Source: Viscum album (Eukaryota; Streptophyta; Magnoliopsida; Santalales; Viscaceae). From it: a stretch of DNA of 64,000 nt. Positions 45,121 through 59,140 of this stretch are shown here, one piece after another. The position numbers and the translations under genes were made by a program. The stretch lies in contig OY728143.1 of the NCBI GenBank assembly GCA_963277665.1, positions 535,714,394 to 535,778,393 on the forward strand. The letters run 5' to 3'. The notes under the pieces are model-generated. The model saw only the letters and a program-made list of their open reading frames with translations, did not search any database and was not told where the DNA came from. Position 1 is the first letter of the stretch. Each line of letters starts with the position of its first letter.

Positions 45121-47546
45121 AATAGTGTATTCCATGTTGTCATAATTACCCTATAATTATTGTTAAACATGAATTTTTACATAACCATCAACTCACCATT
45201 ATCTAATTTTTGAAAAAAATGGATTGTTATCCTACATGGTCACCACTCCAGGGACCTAATATTTTTATCTCAAAAAACCTATCTTGATATTAGTATCTTC
45301 CTTAAAGAAACAAATGAAACCATGTATTTTTATATACCAAAATTATGGTTCCATATATATAGAAAATTAAAAAAAATAATAAATAATAATTATAAGGATT
45401 TTAACTATGGTAATCCTTCCTAGTTTTGAGACAACATCAGGTTTTCTCAATTAATAACATCATAAATTGTTTGGGGATGGTTAAAAGAATAGAGAGGGAA
45501 ACCCCTCAAGTTGAACATATTCAGTCATAAAAAATTTATTATCAAATCACAAAATCCCAAAAAAAATATGGGTCCTACATGTGTAATGTAAAAAAATATG
45601 GATTAATTCATATATAGACATATATGAGAACAAATATCCATAAATAATCCATAATTTTGAAATATATAATATTATTTGTAATATGTTTATAATACAACAT
45701 CAATGTAATAACCTAAGTTAAAAATTCATACTCCATAATATAAGAAATTCACCAATGATAGCTAATAGGCCGCCAATTTAAAAAAAACTATAAATATCCC
45801 AACCCCATTAGCCTACATGCAGTGGGTAATTTATTACACTATCACATGATACTACTAATATCATCCCGATGGACCAAATTCATTATTAGTCTTGGAAAAC
45901 AAGATACAAACTTGAATATTGCTTTAAATATGAAAAATATAATATAGTATAGTATTTTATTTGGGAAAACATTATTACCTTTATAATATCCTTTTATATC
46001 AATCATAATATGCTACATTCAATATTAGGTAAATGAATATATAAGAAAATGCTGATCTCGGATTCTTAGTATGGTAATGTAAATAGTGAAAGCTAACACA
46101 AAGTAAATGAAATATGGATAATATATCCAAGATAAAGAATAATAAAATATACCATATACCTATTGTCATAAATTATGGAAATATATCAATTGATAAAATG
46201 ACCACATAAATAATAACATAGATAACAATAACTTGTTTCATAAATAATGATTGCATAATTCTAGACATAAAAAACTTATCGTCAAGGCCTCATGAAAATA
46301 TATCCAACGTGAATGGGAAAGGCCACGGAAAAATAACCAAACTAGTTTCTTTCATGAGACATACTAATTCCTAGAGTGGATATAGTGGGAACCACCCATA
46401 ACTTACTATGTATAATGAATCCATCATTTGAAACAGGTGAAACAGAATAAACATAAATATTAGTATTAAAAACAAGCAAATGAAATATAATAAATTTCCA
46501 CAATAAATAAACATAATCATTAACCATCCAGAGTAATATTGTGAATGTTATCATAATAATAAATCCCCATTAAATTATAATTTTCACCAAATAATGTTTA
46601 CATATATTTCTATACTTAAAAAAGGTCACTAGAATATTTATTGAGGAAAATGACCTTTTTGTTTTGAAATCACTTACCAAAAATCTAAAAATTTCCAAAA
46701 TGTTAAGGAAAATAATTTCATTGAAATGAACCATGGAAAATGGAAAAGGAAGCTTCAAATAATTTATAGGTCATAAATTTTTGAAATTACATTCATTCCA
46801 TATAAGTTAAAAGAAAACATTTCTTGCACACTTTTGTAAAAAGGAAAAAATTACCTCCTTCAGAAAACGAAAAAAAAATCCCCTTAAAATATGTTTAAAT
46901 AAAATAAAACAAGGGTTAAACTTATAATTTTCCAAAATAACCATATGATAATAAAATATATTGTGTTTAAGATATAAATACCAAATTATTTCCCAAGTGG
47001 AAACAAAGACATAATAAATCCCAACTAATGATAAGACTGTGAAATAAACCCTTGTCTCAAGTTAGACTTCATTCATATGTGTTCAAACATCCTATATAAT
47101 AAATATTGATTTATTATATAACTATAATATAAACATTCTTCTATATATAATATCATGTATTATTTACTTATAATTTTTTATCACATTTTTATTAACAAGT
47201 CATTTTTAAAATCATTGGTTTGGGTAATAACTGGTTCATTTTTTCATTTAAGTTTTATTTCGAAAGTTTGAGTCATTGTAATTTTATTGTGGTTCGATCA
47301 TTTTCATAATATTAATAATGACATAAATATCAAATATATTCATTAAATGTGTATTTATATTAATCTTTAAAATGTAGAGATTGAAAAACAAATTACACCT
47401 TTATGAAGATGGTAGGTCATATGTACGCATGAATGTTGTTTTCACTTTTTAATGGGTGGGATGAAAGAAAGTTAAATAAAAATACATGTTTACCAAATTA
47501 TTTTTATATCATATATATCAAATATACTCATTAATTTCATCCTTAA
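45121..47546 (-). repeat. LTR remnant F, duplicate copy
   Basis: Matches 18,211-20,639. The microexon interval is 47,056-47,091, again 36 nt, with donor GT changed as in copy 1. ACGT-core motif near 47,402-47,440. Confidence 0.7.
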
Positions 47547-50500
47547 TATGACATCTCCAGACCCACATTCTCATATCCTATGATTAAATCCATGACTTTA
47601 CATTTTCATCTTTAATGCTGATAATTGTGACCCTGCTTTTTCCAAAAAACATAAAACATCCAAAGGAAAACGGGGATTACCTGTATTTCTTAGGAATTTA
47701 TAGGTTTATATTTTTATATAATTTATAAAAACTTCTATATTAATAATTCCCAAGTCTTCAAAATACCTTTTCTCCAATTTGACCATACTTTTCTTAATTC
47801 ATAATAGGTCATCAATATCATCCTTTTAAAATCCTTTATAGATATAAATCATTCAACATAATTATATAAGACTAGGGGAAAAGAAATCATACGAAGTTCA
47901 GTATAAAATACTCAGTAAAGGTAAACATAAGCACTAAAAAATTAATATTATTTATGATAATGTGATTGCATAAGTGTATGATGACATAATAGAAGTGCAT
48001 GAGTGAATCATAAACGAACTCAAACCTATAAATACCTAGATCATCAAATATGAAAAAATGGAAAAGGAAAGAGTCATCAAAATCAAAAATCAAATTCCAT
48101 TTGATATCAATATTGACCATTAGAAACATTATAATCTCCTAGAAATAAATTAGACTAATTTTTGGTAACATGGATCATCACTATAATAAAACCCTTTCAA
48201 AAAAACATTTAAAACCCTTTTAATTAAACTAACAATATGGCCTACTTCCAACATTATCATCACTAAAATCAGTGGGGAATTATAACAGGATCACCCAGCA
48301 ATATCTAGGGCACCCCATATTAAAATATAATGGGATTACCTGATGTTATCCAAGACACCCCATGTCAATCTATAATGGGGTTACCCGATGCTATATGGAC
48401 CTCCCCAAGATAAGGTATAACAGGCTTACTTGTAAATATCTGTTCCACCCCAGATTAAGTAATAATGGACTTACCTATCACTATTTGTCCAGCCCATATT
48501 TTACCTATAAAAGGATTAACCATCACTATCTGGTCCACCCCAAATTAATTTTTAATGGTCTTTCTTGGTGATATATGGTAACACCCATCATTTATAATTT
48601 CCAAGAATGTGATAATTAATAAATCACACAAATAATTCATCAAAAATCATTGAAAAAACATTTGTTAGTTTTAGAACATGATTAAATCATGGAAAGGAAA
48701 CATGTTCCATAAAAATATCTTCAAAACATGGGTAACCTGGGGAAAAGAAGTAGGTTCTATAACAATATCATTGAAATATGATTAACCCATGGAAAATAAA
48801 TAGTTTCCATAACAATATATTTGAAACATTTTCCTCCAATAGAAAAGAAATGGGTTCCATAACAATATCTTTGGAATATGAATAAACTATGATAAAACAA
48901 ATGGGTTCAATAAAAATATCTCTAGAACATGGTTAATCTATATAAAATAGATGGTTTCTATAATAATCTCTATAAAACATGATTAACCCTTAGAAAAAGA
49001 AACATGTTCCATAACAATCTCATTTAAACTTTGTTATCAAATTGAAGAGAAATGAGTTTCATAAAAATCTCTTGGAAACATTATTAAACTATGGAAAATA
49101 AATGGGTTCTATGACAATATCTTTGATACTTGGTTAACCCATGGAAAATAAATGGGCTCTATTAAAGTCTCTTTAAAACATCGTTAACCTGTATAAAAGG
49201 AAGGGATCATTACAATCTCTCTGAAATAATAATAATAAATACAGAAAAATGTTGGGGATGGTGAAAATAAAAAATATCCTCCCTATATTATAATTTAAAA
49301 AAGGGTTGTTGATGTTGATTAATTTAAATTACCATGAGATAAAATTAAAAAAAATCTAGAGGAAAAGAATCCATAAACATTACAAAGTGTCTTATACCAC
49401 TCTGAATCATTTGAATCATAATCCCCTGTGAAATAATATCAATAAATTAAATTTAATGTAACATTAAAATAATTATATATATGATATAATATTTCAAATA
49501 TGATTTATATTCATCTTAAAATAAGATAGTTGTATAACACTAGAAATATAACAAAGAAGGAAAATTATGACAAAAATCCATTACTACTTTCGAAATTGAA
49601 ACCATAAACCCCATGAAAGAGAGATAAAAAAATGGATATGTAAATTACAAAATATTCTAGTATAAAATTTATATTATACATTCATTGTTATTATATTCAC
49701 CATATAAAATTAATTAGGAGCATAATAAGAAATAAGTCTCAATAAACTAAGATGAAACCACATACCATGAGTCTGATTCGTCAATTTTATTTCTTATCTT
49801 CATTAATAACTAACTTATGTAAATTATTTACTTGTTTCATGTACTTTTAAATGTTTATTATTAATTTTAGTTCTCTTACATAGATGTTATATATAATTAC
49901 GTAATAAATTAATTTTAAATAATAAGTTTTGACTATATTCATATTATGTGTCAAAACTGAATTTGGTAGGTTGAGTAATGTCACTGAGGTCATTTCATTT
50001 TTTAAATGTCTCTAGATAATAATACTGAAATAATTATAATATATATATATAAATTATACTTTTAAAACAAATCATGAATTATGTTTAAGGAAAATGAACC
50101 TATGTTACAATAATGGAGACGGTAGGGCATATGTACGCAATAGTAACATTTTTATTTTTCAGTGACCATTATGGAAAGAAGGTAATAAGAGTTTATAATT
50201 ACATAAATATAATTATATCATAAAAACAAATTATTTAATCATAAATTCTTATATATATATATATAATTCCTTTTATGTAAAGTTAATTGCATTCCTTTGA
50301 GTTTGTGGTAGTCCACACGACCATGAATGATGTTATCACATTTTCAGTGTGGAAAAGGTAACAAAGAAAATGATATATTATGTTTCCAAAAATGTAATTA
50401 TGTCATAAATATCATATTAATATAATTTTTATCATATATATTAATTATATTTACCCTTATTACCTTCCATGTTACATGATAGGTAAAAACTCTTCAAATC

Positions 50501-52577
50501 GCTTCCCGATGCAGTAGTCTATCCTACACGCGAATGACATTATCGTGTCCCATACATTATAAAATATCTAAAGGTGAACATAATATAATGACTCTAGAGG
50601 TATTGGTAAGTTATAAATATCATAAATATAGGTCATTAACTATAAATACATCATTATCTAAAACCATTAAATGTGGTAATGGAAGAATTAACGACATTGG
50701 CTCATGAGGTTGTAGTTCATCTTACACAAGAATGATGATTGAGTATCTTATTTTATGGAAGTGTATGTTTGTATAGGTCATAAAACTAACATTAAAAACA
50801 TGTAATTATATTTAGTATACATATTTTTTTATATAATCATCTATTAATAATAATTTAAGGGTTGGAGAAACAAATAAAACAGAAACACACGTTGAAGAAT
50901 GTTACCCCTTTTTCGGGTAACTCCTTTTGGTTTACACCTAAGGACTTCTTTGGATATATTTATTCTAAAATTGAGCCTTCTAGGATGAGGGGAGGGAATT
51001 TTGGAGTCAGTATGGGCATTATTTGGATGATCTATAAGTCTTGATTGTTTTTAATAATTGGGGAGAGTGATTACCTTTTTATAGTGGAGGAGAAATTGCA
51101 TTATTGTAAGTATCAAATATTAAATACTATTTGGAGGTCTCCCTTACATAATGTGCCAAAACATTGAAAAATAAAATACTTTAGGGTAATTATGGTCAAT
51201 ATAAACTTATAAAAAACAATAATTAAAAGAAATATCATTTTTTTTCTTAGTCATTAATTCTGCTCAATTTAATCTTTATAGTTTTTACTAAGGTAACTTG
51301 TAACACATTTATTTACCAAAGTAATTTATCATTTATGTATATAATATAAGAAATTATAATAAACTTTTTACATAATTATTCTATATATATTAAAATTCAG
51401 TAAATAAAAATCTTATATGTGTGAAAAAATAATTTTAATATAAACGCATGTCATGCACAAATCCACGTTTTAACCATAATCACGTTAATTAATTTTAAAT
51501 ATTTGCACTGATTATTACATTCCAAAATTAAGTTGACCTTATTAGAGTAAAAATATTATTATGATTCTAAATAAATATACCTATTTTTCTAAAATCAAAT
51601 GACATAATTGTCAAAATTAAATTTAAAGTAAATCTCCCAAACATGGCGAGAAAGTGAGTTTTGAAAGTTAAAATGTTCCAAAGTTAACTATGTTTTTATA
51701 TATAAATTAAATATAAAAACTATTCAAATAACCTAAATTAGAATAATATATATATAATTTATCTAATGTTACAGTAAATAAATAAATTATAATTTATCCT
51801 TATTAATTATTTAAAATAAATAACATTTTCCAATTAAAATCCAGTATTTTTCATTATTCCTGAAAATATAAAACTTCGCAAAAAATACCAAAAAATAACC
51901 TAAAGTAAATTTTTATATTTATAATTCAAAAATTAAGTTTATTATATCATATTAAATTTATAAAATTTTCAAAATTTTACTTTAAATCATGTCATCCATT
52001 AAAAGATGATAAAATTTCATTTTTGAAAAATACATCTTTTTATGCTTAAAATTTGATTTATTCTTATTTTATGCCGATAAAACCTAATGGATTAATTGAA
52101 AAATAATTTTCTAAATATATAACATAAAAATATAATTAATATATTTCAATTATGGTGACTAATTTAATTTATTAATATGAAATTTCATTATAGTTATAAA
52201 AATAGTTTTCATAAAAACACATCCATTATATGCAATTGGTAATTATATTCATCTATAACAAATTGGATAACAAAATAGATCATTTTATAAAAAAAATTAA
52301 ACTATATTTTCATAATTTAGTTAATCTGATTCATTCATACAATTCCAAAGGCCAGGTAATTAGTATGATGTTAAATATTAATAGTATATTATTGCTCCAT
52401 AATACTCGATCTTCTATATAACATTATTTATCAAAGAAACACAATATTGTGTGAAACAAAAGATAAAAATTGAAATGAAATAAAATATGATAAAATGTGA
52501 ACTACTTTTAACAAAATATATCAAATAAATTAAATTCATTTGAAAGAATATTTTTCATAAAATATGGGGATGTTATA
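47547..52577 (-). repeat. 3' LTR of element C, copy 2, uninterrupted (5,031 bp)
   Basis: The clean reference for LTR-C: start TATAACATCCCC at 52,577, end AGATGTCATA at 47,547 (minus). TATA 51,076-51,083; intron 1 donor candidate AAAAGGG|GTAAC near 50,905; ACGT-core motifs at about 50,698, 50,505 and 50,113; microexon relic 49,766-49,801 (acceptor AG lost); acceptor of intron 2 TTTTCCCCTAG at about 47,873. The site of element E is empty near 50,256-50,270. Confidence 0.88.
48290..49230. repeat. 45-bp and 50-bp minisatellites in LTR-C, copy 2
   Basis: 45-bp units at 48,290-48,590 (CACCCCAT recurs at 48,311 and 48,356) and 50-bp hairpin units at 48,670-49,230. Same unit order as in copy 1. Confidence 0.82.
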
Positions 52578-53845
52578 TCATACATCCTCTTAAGTTGAAT
52601 TTCACCCTCAAAATTCATCTCAGTGATTAAATGATTAAAATTTTATAATTATTTTATTAAAACCCATATAGAATAAAGGGTTATTAAAATATACTATTGA
52701 AATGGTAAATTTTTAAACATAAATTTCATCAAAATTTACACATAACAAGGATTCCACATAGGGAGTATATAGTGGGGAATGGGGGAAAAGGGTAAATAAT
52801 TTTATAAAGTGATTGAATAAATTGATCACAAATAAGTGAATGATCAATGGAAAGTTAAGGATATCAAAATCATAAATCTATGTTTAACAAAATACCATCA
52901 TTTAATCATAATTAAAGGAACTAAGATATCACTTTTGTTTTAATATCCATTTCTAGAGTTAAATAATTATCTTACCATATAAACCCAGAGGAAAAAATAT
53001 ACTTACTTGAAGAGTATAATTTCATCCTTTAGTCAATTTATGACAAAAATATAATATTTTGCTCCAAATTATGATTATTCAATATAAAATATTAATTCTT
53101 GGTTCACAAAAATCAACCCATTAAAGACCATATAAACAAAAAAGGGATATTCATGTTATTACACATGTCCTTAGACATTAAACAAAACCATAAATGGATA
53201 GCACATGGTAAGATAATTCACAAAATTAGTAAATATATATATGAAACATGAATATTAAAATGTAATACACAAAGTTTAGAATAAATGTTTCCATAAATAA
53301 TTATCCTTAATACTCTTCAAAACATTTCCTGACTAATTTTTAACCCTTAATATTATAAGGATTAGATCATATATTCTTATAATATAAATAAACCATCATT
53401 ACTCAAATAAAATACCATATGTTTTCTAAATAAACTTAGTCTTCACCTAAAAAAAGTTTTATAATAACTAAGACATCATATTAGGTAGTGGTGGGTGAGA
53501 AAACCTTATAATCCTTCGATCATGGGTTCAAGCTCCACTGCCTAGCAAGATGCAATGGGTTTCCACACAACATAGAGGTCTTCCCCTTTTTTACTTAATC
53601 CTGAAAAAAATTCCTCCCAAGAAAACATCATGTATGCTACGGGTTACAAATACCTCAACCCAAAAAATTATTTCTAAAAATTTCATTGATAACCTCAAAA
53701 TATTTTTCTACTTAAAGCACTTGAATGAAATGTCTAAGAATTTTAACTCTTGATAGAACTACGAAGGTATCTAAAACTATTAATATAAACTCAAATGATA
53801 ACATCATAATCTAAAAAGTTATATAAAACTACCCTTGGTACCAAC
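52578..53845 (-). other. Element C interior, copy 2 (1,268 bp, non-coding)
   Basis: Same as 36,710-37,979. Primer site TTGGTACCAAGGGT at 53,831-53,844. A tRNA-like segment with box A-like TTAGGTAGTGG (53,481) and box B GGGTTCAAGCTCC (53,524). No coding frame. Confidence 0.75.
53474..53546 (+). repeat. tRNA-like / SINE head, duplicate copy
   Basis: The counterpart of 37,608-37,680; both boxes are kept, the box B sequence unchanged, with a 43-base spacing. Confidence 0.4.
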
Positions 53846-56276
53846 TATAACATCCCAAAAACGGCACTCCTATATCCTTTTTTGAAATCTATAACTTTAA
53901 GTTTTTGACTTTGATGAAAATAATTATAACCCATATTTTTCCCAAAAAAATATCACAACATAAAAAGGAAAACACTGATTAATTTCATTTCAGATACCCT
54001 TTTAGGGTTATTGTTTTATAAAATTAGTAAAAACATATATATAAACAATTTAGAAATCATAAAAAGAACATCTATCCAATTTAACCATCATTTCTTATTT
54101 CACAACAGTTCATCAACATCATCCTTATGAAATACTTTATAGATATAAATCATTAAAAATAATTCATAAAAACCTGTGGAAAAGGAAACGTAAAAAAGGT
54201 TAGGCTTAAATGATAAGTAAGTAAAAATGTAAGCTTTATCAAATGAAATTATGTAGTGAGCATAAAAGTGCATAAGGTTATAATGAAATAATAAATGTGC
54301 AAGAGTGAATCATAAAATAACTCAAACCCCTCAATACATGGATTATAAAATATGAAAATATTGAAACAAAAGAGTCATAAAAATAAATAAACGAAATCCA
54401 TGTGGTATCAATATTAATCATTAGAATCATTAAAAACTCATAACAAGAAATTAAAAACTCAATTTGGTAACTTGGAACATCACATTCATAAAACACTATA
54501 GAAACCCATTTAATTATAATAACCATATGACCACCTTCAAAAATAATTATTACTTCATTAATTGGAGAGCTATAATGGGATCAAAATGAACTATTTGGGC
54601 CTCCTATGTTAATCTATAATGGAATTACATAGTGCTATCTTGGAAACCCCAAGTTAATATATAAGTGGATCACTCGGTGCTATCTGGGACTCCCTGAGTT
54701 AAGATATAACTCGCTTACCTAGAACTATATGAACCACCCCAAGTTAATCTAAAATGGGATTACCTATAACTATGTAGTCCACCCTACGTTAAGTTGTAAC
54801 AGGCTTACCTAGTGCTATCTGGGTATAACTATAACACGTGAGATTTTTATGAGTAATATTTTGTTTTTATATATCATCAAATGAATATTTCACTACACAC
54901 TTTCTTGGCTTACTTTACACGCAATCATGACCTTCCTCGATAGCTTGCGTCGTACGCAATACCGAGTTTCACTAAACAACGATATGCTATTAAAATATTA
55001 TTAAAACTAGACGTTATGAATAGTAATAACCACTTTTTGAAATTTTATAAATTTTATTTTTCAAAATGGACTTCATTTTTGGATTCGGAATACCGAAATT
55101 AGCCTAGGGTGAAATTTTGGTATTTTTCTGAAAACTTTCAATTTTTGATGAATACTGAAACCACTAAGTGGTAGGTTAAAAACTGAATTTTGCATAAAAC
55201 TTAATTTTACCTCTTTTGTGAATGGAATTTCGAAAATCCGACAGACACGGTTGATATCAGTAATTAAAATGTGGTTCAATGAGATAAAAATAATTTTTTG
55301 GTGAATAGTAACTTTTTATTTTTTTACCGTGGTTAATAGTAAATAGGGTAACTAAGGGTAAATATGATATTACTATTACCCTAACACATGTCCTAATTCT
55401 ATTGGATAAGTTTAATTCGACCAAAAACAAACTTAGGAATAAAATATGACCATTTAGGCCCACTTGGGTTAGATTAGGACATATATTATTAATTTATTTA
55501 AAGAAGGGTTAAAATAGTTAAAATCAAAGTTTAAAAAGTAAATCATTTCTAAAATGGTGTTATACATAAGATAAATTCGACTATAAATATTCATTAGAAA
55601 GATAAAAAGAGTTCCTACATAATGGTATTTTATTTGTAATTTTTAGACATTAAATAATTTAATTTATTTATGACACAATGATGATTCAGTAATTATCTTA
55701 TTAATGAAATATTGACATAATTGATGTTATAAACACCAAAATAAATGTAATTTGAGACTTTTTATGAATTCCACTAATTTTATAGGTTACTATGATATAT
55801 TAGTGTTGATTTAATAAACTTGGGTTGAACATATAATTCTGTTATGACTTTCACAAAAATCATATATCAAATAGTGTCAAAATTGACACAAAATAGTTTT
55901 TAAATAAAATATTATATTACTAATTGTTATTTTATTCCTAAAAATCTAAGGTTCGGCCAAATGACTTAGATAAGGATATATATATTAATAATAAACAATT
56001 TGGGGTTCGTTTGTAATGTTATAGTAAGTGTATTAACCATATAGTGAAAGAAAACAAAAAGACACGGTAAAAGTTAAATTATTTAACTTAGAGTTAAATC
56101 TAATTGATAAGGTTAAAATAATACCCTAAACTTGTCTAAATCCTATTGGTTGATAGGATTTCGACCCATCCCCACTTTAGCTTCGAAATAAGACCCTTTG
56201 GAACCATTATAAACCGATTTTCACTTTAATATAAAATAATATTTTGAGATATTCCTAAGGTGCCCCTCTCCTCCAT

Positions 56277-56284
56277 TATAAAAG
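56277..56284 (+). promoter_or_regulatory. TATA box of solo LTR-D
   Basis: TATAAAAG followed by GGCACC, colinear with LTR-A and LTR-B. Only about 210 bases separate it from the intron 2 donor, since intron 1 is absent. Confidence 0.75.
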
Positions 56285-56486
56285 GGCACCTCCTCCCCCT
56301 CCTCACACCAATTTGAGCACTCAAGCTCGGCCAACCCTTGCCATTTTCTCCTCTCCACTTCCCTAGAATAATTCTAGAGGTCCTGGCCTTCTTCAAAGAC
56401 CAATCTTAGTTCCCTAAGTGTAGGATTCAAAGAGGCATTCCAAAGAAGAGGAGCTTCGGACACGTACAAAGCAAATCGGACCTAAG

Positions 56487-57542
56487 GTAAGGGAAATATC
56501 ACAATCTCATTTTTATCTGAGATTGTTTATTCATAAGTATTTACTAGGGTGTATTTTATCATCCACATCCATGTTCCCTCAATATGTAATATTTTTTCCA
56601 TCCACTTACAATAGTTTAAATCCAATTTTACCCTTCGGTGAGTTTTTAGTAAAGAATATGAAAGGAATCTTTTGTCATTTTTTCGTACGAGGTACTTTTT
56701 GACTTTTCCGACAAAGGTACGAAGAATGTTTTATTTAATTTATATGGCATGAATGGATTTTTAAAAACATTATTTACATGAAGCTTCCTTTACAAGTTTT
56801 CAAGTTTATTTTTAATCAACTTCTTTTAGTTTATAATTGTATGACATGTTAAGAAAAGAAAAGTGTTTTTGAAGAGGAAAGGATATTTTACTCAAGAATG
56901 GAGTTCAAGTGTTTTATCAAAATTATTTTCCATCTAGGATAATATAGGGTTCTATTTTTATCCCTATTATTACATTGATTTGATTATGTTTTGAGGGAAT
57001 TATTTTTATGAAGTCATTTCCCTTATATGATTTGTTTTATGATGTCATGATGTTTCAAGAATCCCATTTTTGTTACATGCGTTATGCGATGATGTATGAT
57101 TTATGATTATGTTGAACACATAACAAAGGATTCATTATAAGATGGGTGGGACCTATATCTCCCTCCAATGCATTGGGTAAAGATTTTATATCTCATGAGA
57201 TAGACATGGCTGGAACGGTAGGTTATACCGGTTCAGTGAAATAGGACTGGAACGAGGGTGACTCGGTTCAGAAAGGGGATCTGTCCACTAAGATAGTCTT
57301 GGCAATGAGTCATGACTAACAAGAAATGATGTTCCATGATTATGTGTGCATGCCACAAAGTTTTAAGTTTCATGTTATGATTATGGGGATCTCATTTTCA
57401 CTTCTATGATTTATTCCATGTTAAGATATTATGATCTCTTTTGCAGGTTATGATATTCAAAAAGATATGATATGATTTTTATTTCCTTTATTTTCCCTTG
57501 CTGAGCATTTGAGCTCACCCTTTTATGTTTTATTTTCCCCAG
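56487..57542 (+). other. Predicted leader intron 2 of LTR-D
   Basis: CTAAG|GTAAGGG to TTTTCCCCAG|G, 1,056 bp. It has the strongest splice consensus of all copies and contains the palindrome CCAATGCATTGG (57,162-57,173) plus two hairpins. Confidence 0.62.
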
Positions 57543-59140
57543 GTCAGGAAGATGGATATTAAGTAGAATATACTAAAAGGGACCCTAGATATGATGAAAT
57601 AAATGGGAGACACTGTAGAAGATTTATGAACCAGTTGTTTATGTTTCCCAGTTTCTAAAGACACTATACCTATACGGTCCTTTGTGGTTTTGTCATATGT
57701 TGTAATAAGTGTGCTTCAATTTTGAAGTATTAACAATGTATGTAAAGTATGGGTTGTTATAATAACCATCATTTATAGTGTCTAGGAACCAAATAATGAA
57801 TGAAGCTCGTAAATAAATCATCACAACTCATTGAAAAAATATTTTGTGTTTTAAAAATATGATTACCCCATGTAAAGAAACCATGGTCCATAAAAAATCT
57901 CTTTGAAACCTGGTTAACCAATGGAAAATAATTGGGTTCCATAATAGTCTCTTGGAAATATAATTAACCCATAGAAAAGAAATGGGCTCCATAAAATCTC
58001 ATTGAAATGTGGTTACTGCAAGGAAAAGAAATGGGTTCTATAAAAATCTCTTTTAAACATGATAAAATAGTTGAAAATATATGGATTCCGTAATAATCTC
58101 TTTGAAACATGGATATTCCATGGAAAATAATTGGGTTCCATTATAATCACTTTGAAAAATGATTAACCCATCGAAAAGAAATGGGTTCCATAACAATCTC
58201 ATTGAAACAAGGTTATCCCTAGGAAAATAAATGGGTCCTATTAAAATATTATAAAAACATTATTAGCCCATGTCAAAAAATGCCTTCCATTAGAATCACT
58301 TTGAAACATTTTTAACCCAAGGAATAAAATGGGCTCCATAACAATCTCTTTGAAACATCACTAAAGCATGAAAAAATAATGGGTTCATTGCAATATCTTT
58401 AAAAAAACCATAATCCATCTAAAGAAATAATTTTAATGGTATCAATATAAAATATCCCCAATTTAGGACAAGTAACAATGAGTGTTTTTAATTTGATGAA
58501 TGTAAAAGACCATAAAATGTCACAAAAAAATTCATATGTAAAATAATATGTAAACATTCCAAAGTGTCTCATACCACTTTGAAACATTTGAATCAAAAGC
58601 CCCCATGAAATAATATCATTAAATGAAACTTATAATATCATTAAAATAAGGATATTCATGATATAACATTTCAAAGAGGTAGTATATACACCTTATCAAG
58701 TAATATATGTGTATAACATAACAAACGTCACCAAGAATGAAAATTGGGACAAAACTCCATTACCGATTTGGTAACTTTGAAAACATAAACTCTGTGTAAG
58801 AGAGGTAATAAAATGTATATTAAAATACCCATAAATTCAATTATAAAAATCATTAAATACATTTAGGGGAAATATATACACCATATAAAGTTAATTTGGT
58901 TCATAATAATAAATTATTCTCAATGGAATTTAAATTGAGATGAAACCCCTTACCATGAATCTTATTCATCATGCATGTTATTTATATTCCTAACTAATAA
59001 ACTTATGTTACTTATACACTTGTTTTATAAATTTTACAATTTTATCATGTATTTTTGGATGATATTTTATTATGGTATTATTTTTGTTTTTTATTATCAT
59101 TTGGATATATTTAATATATTTATTTTATTATGAATCTTTG

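Larger units (their letters stand above)
54830..57761 (+). mobile_element. Solo LTR-D (2,932 bp)
   Basis: Starts TATAACACG, ends GGGTTGTTATA, flanked by ATAAC at 54,825-54,829 and 57,762-57,766; the site is empty in copy 1 near 38,950. No interior remains, so the two LTRs recombined. TATA box TATAAAAGGGC at 56,277. Leader: exon 1 and the 36-nt segment (56,451-56,486) are directly joined, then intron 2 donor GTAAGGG (56,487) and acceptor TTTTCCCCAG (57,542). Hairpins at 57,210-57,236 and 57,247-57,271 share outer arms CTGGAAC/GGTTCAG but have different inner stems. Confidence 0.93.
53846..59140 (-). repeat. 5' LTR of element C, copy 2, split by solo LTR-D
   Basis: Corresponds to 37,980-40,340. 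Interrupted at 54,829 within the 45-bp minisatellite by LTR-D and resumed at 57,767. 50-bp minisatellite at 57,850-58,400. Microexon 58,954-58,989 (36 nt, acceptor GTTAG, donor GTAAGGGG). Confidence 0.8.
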
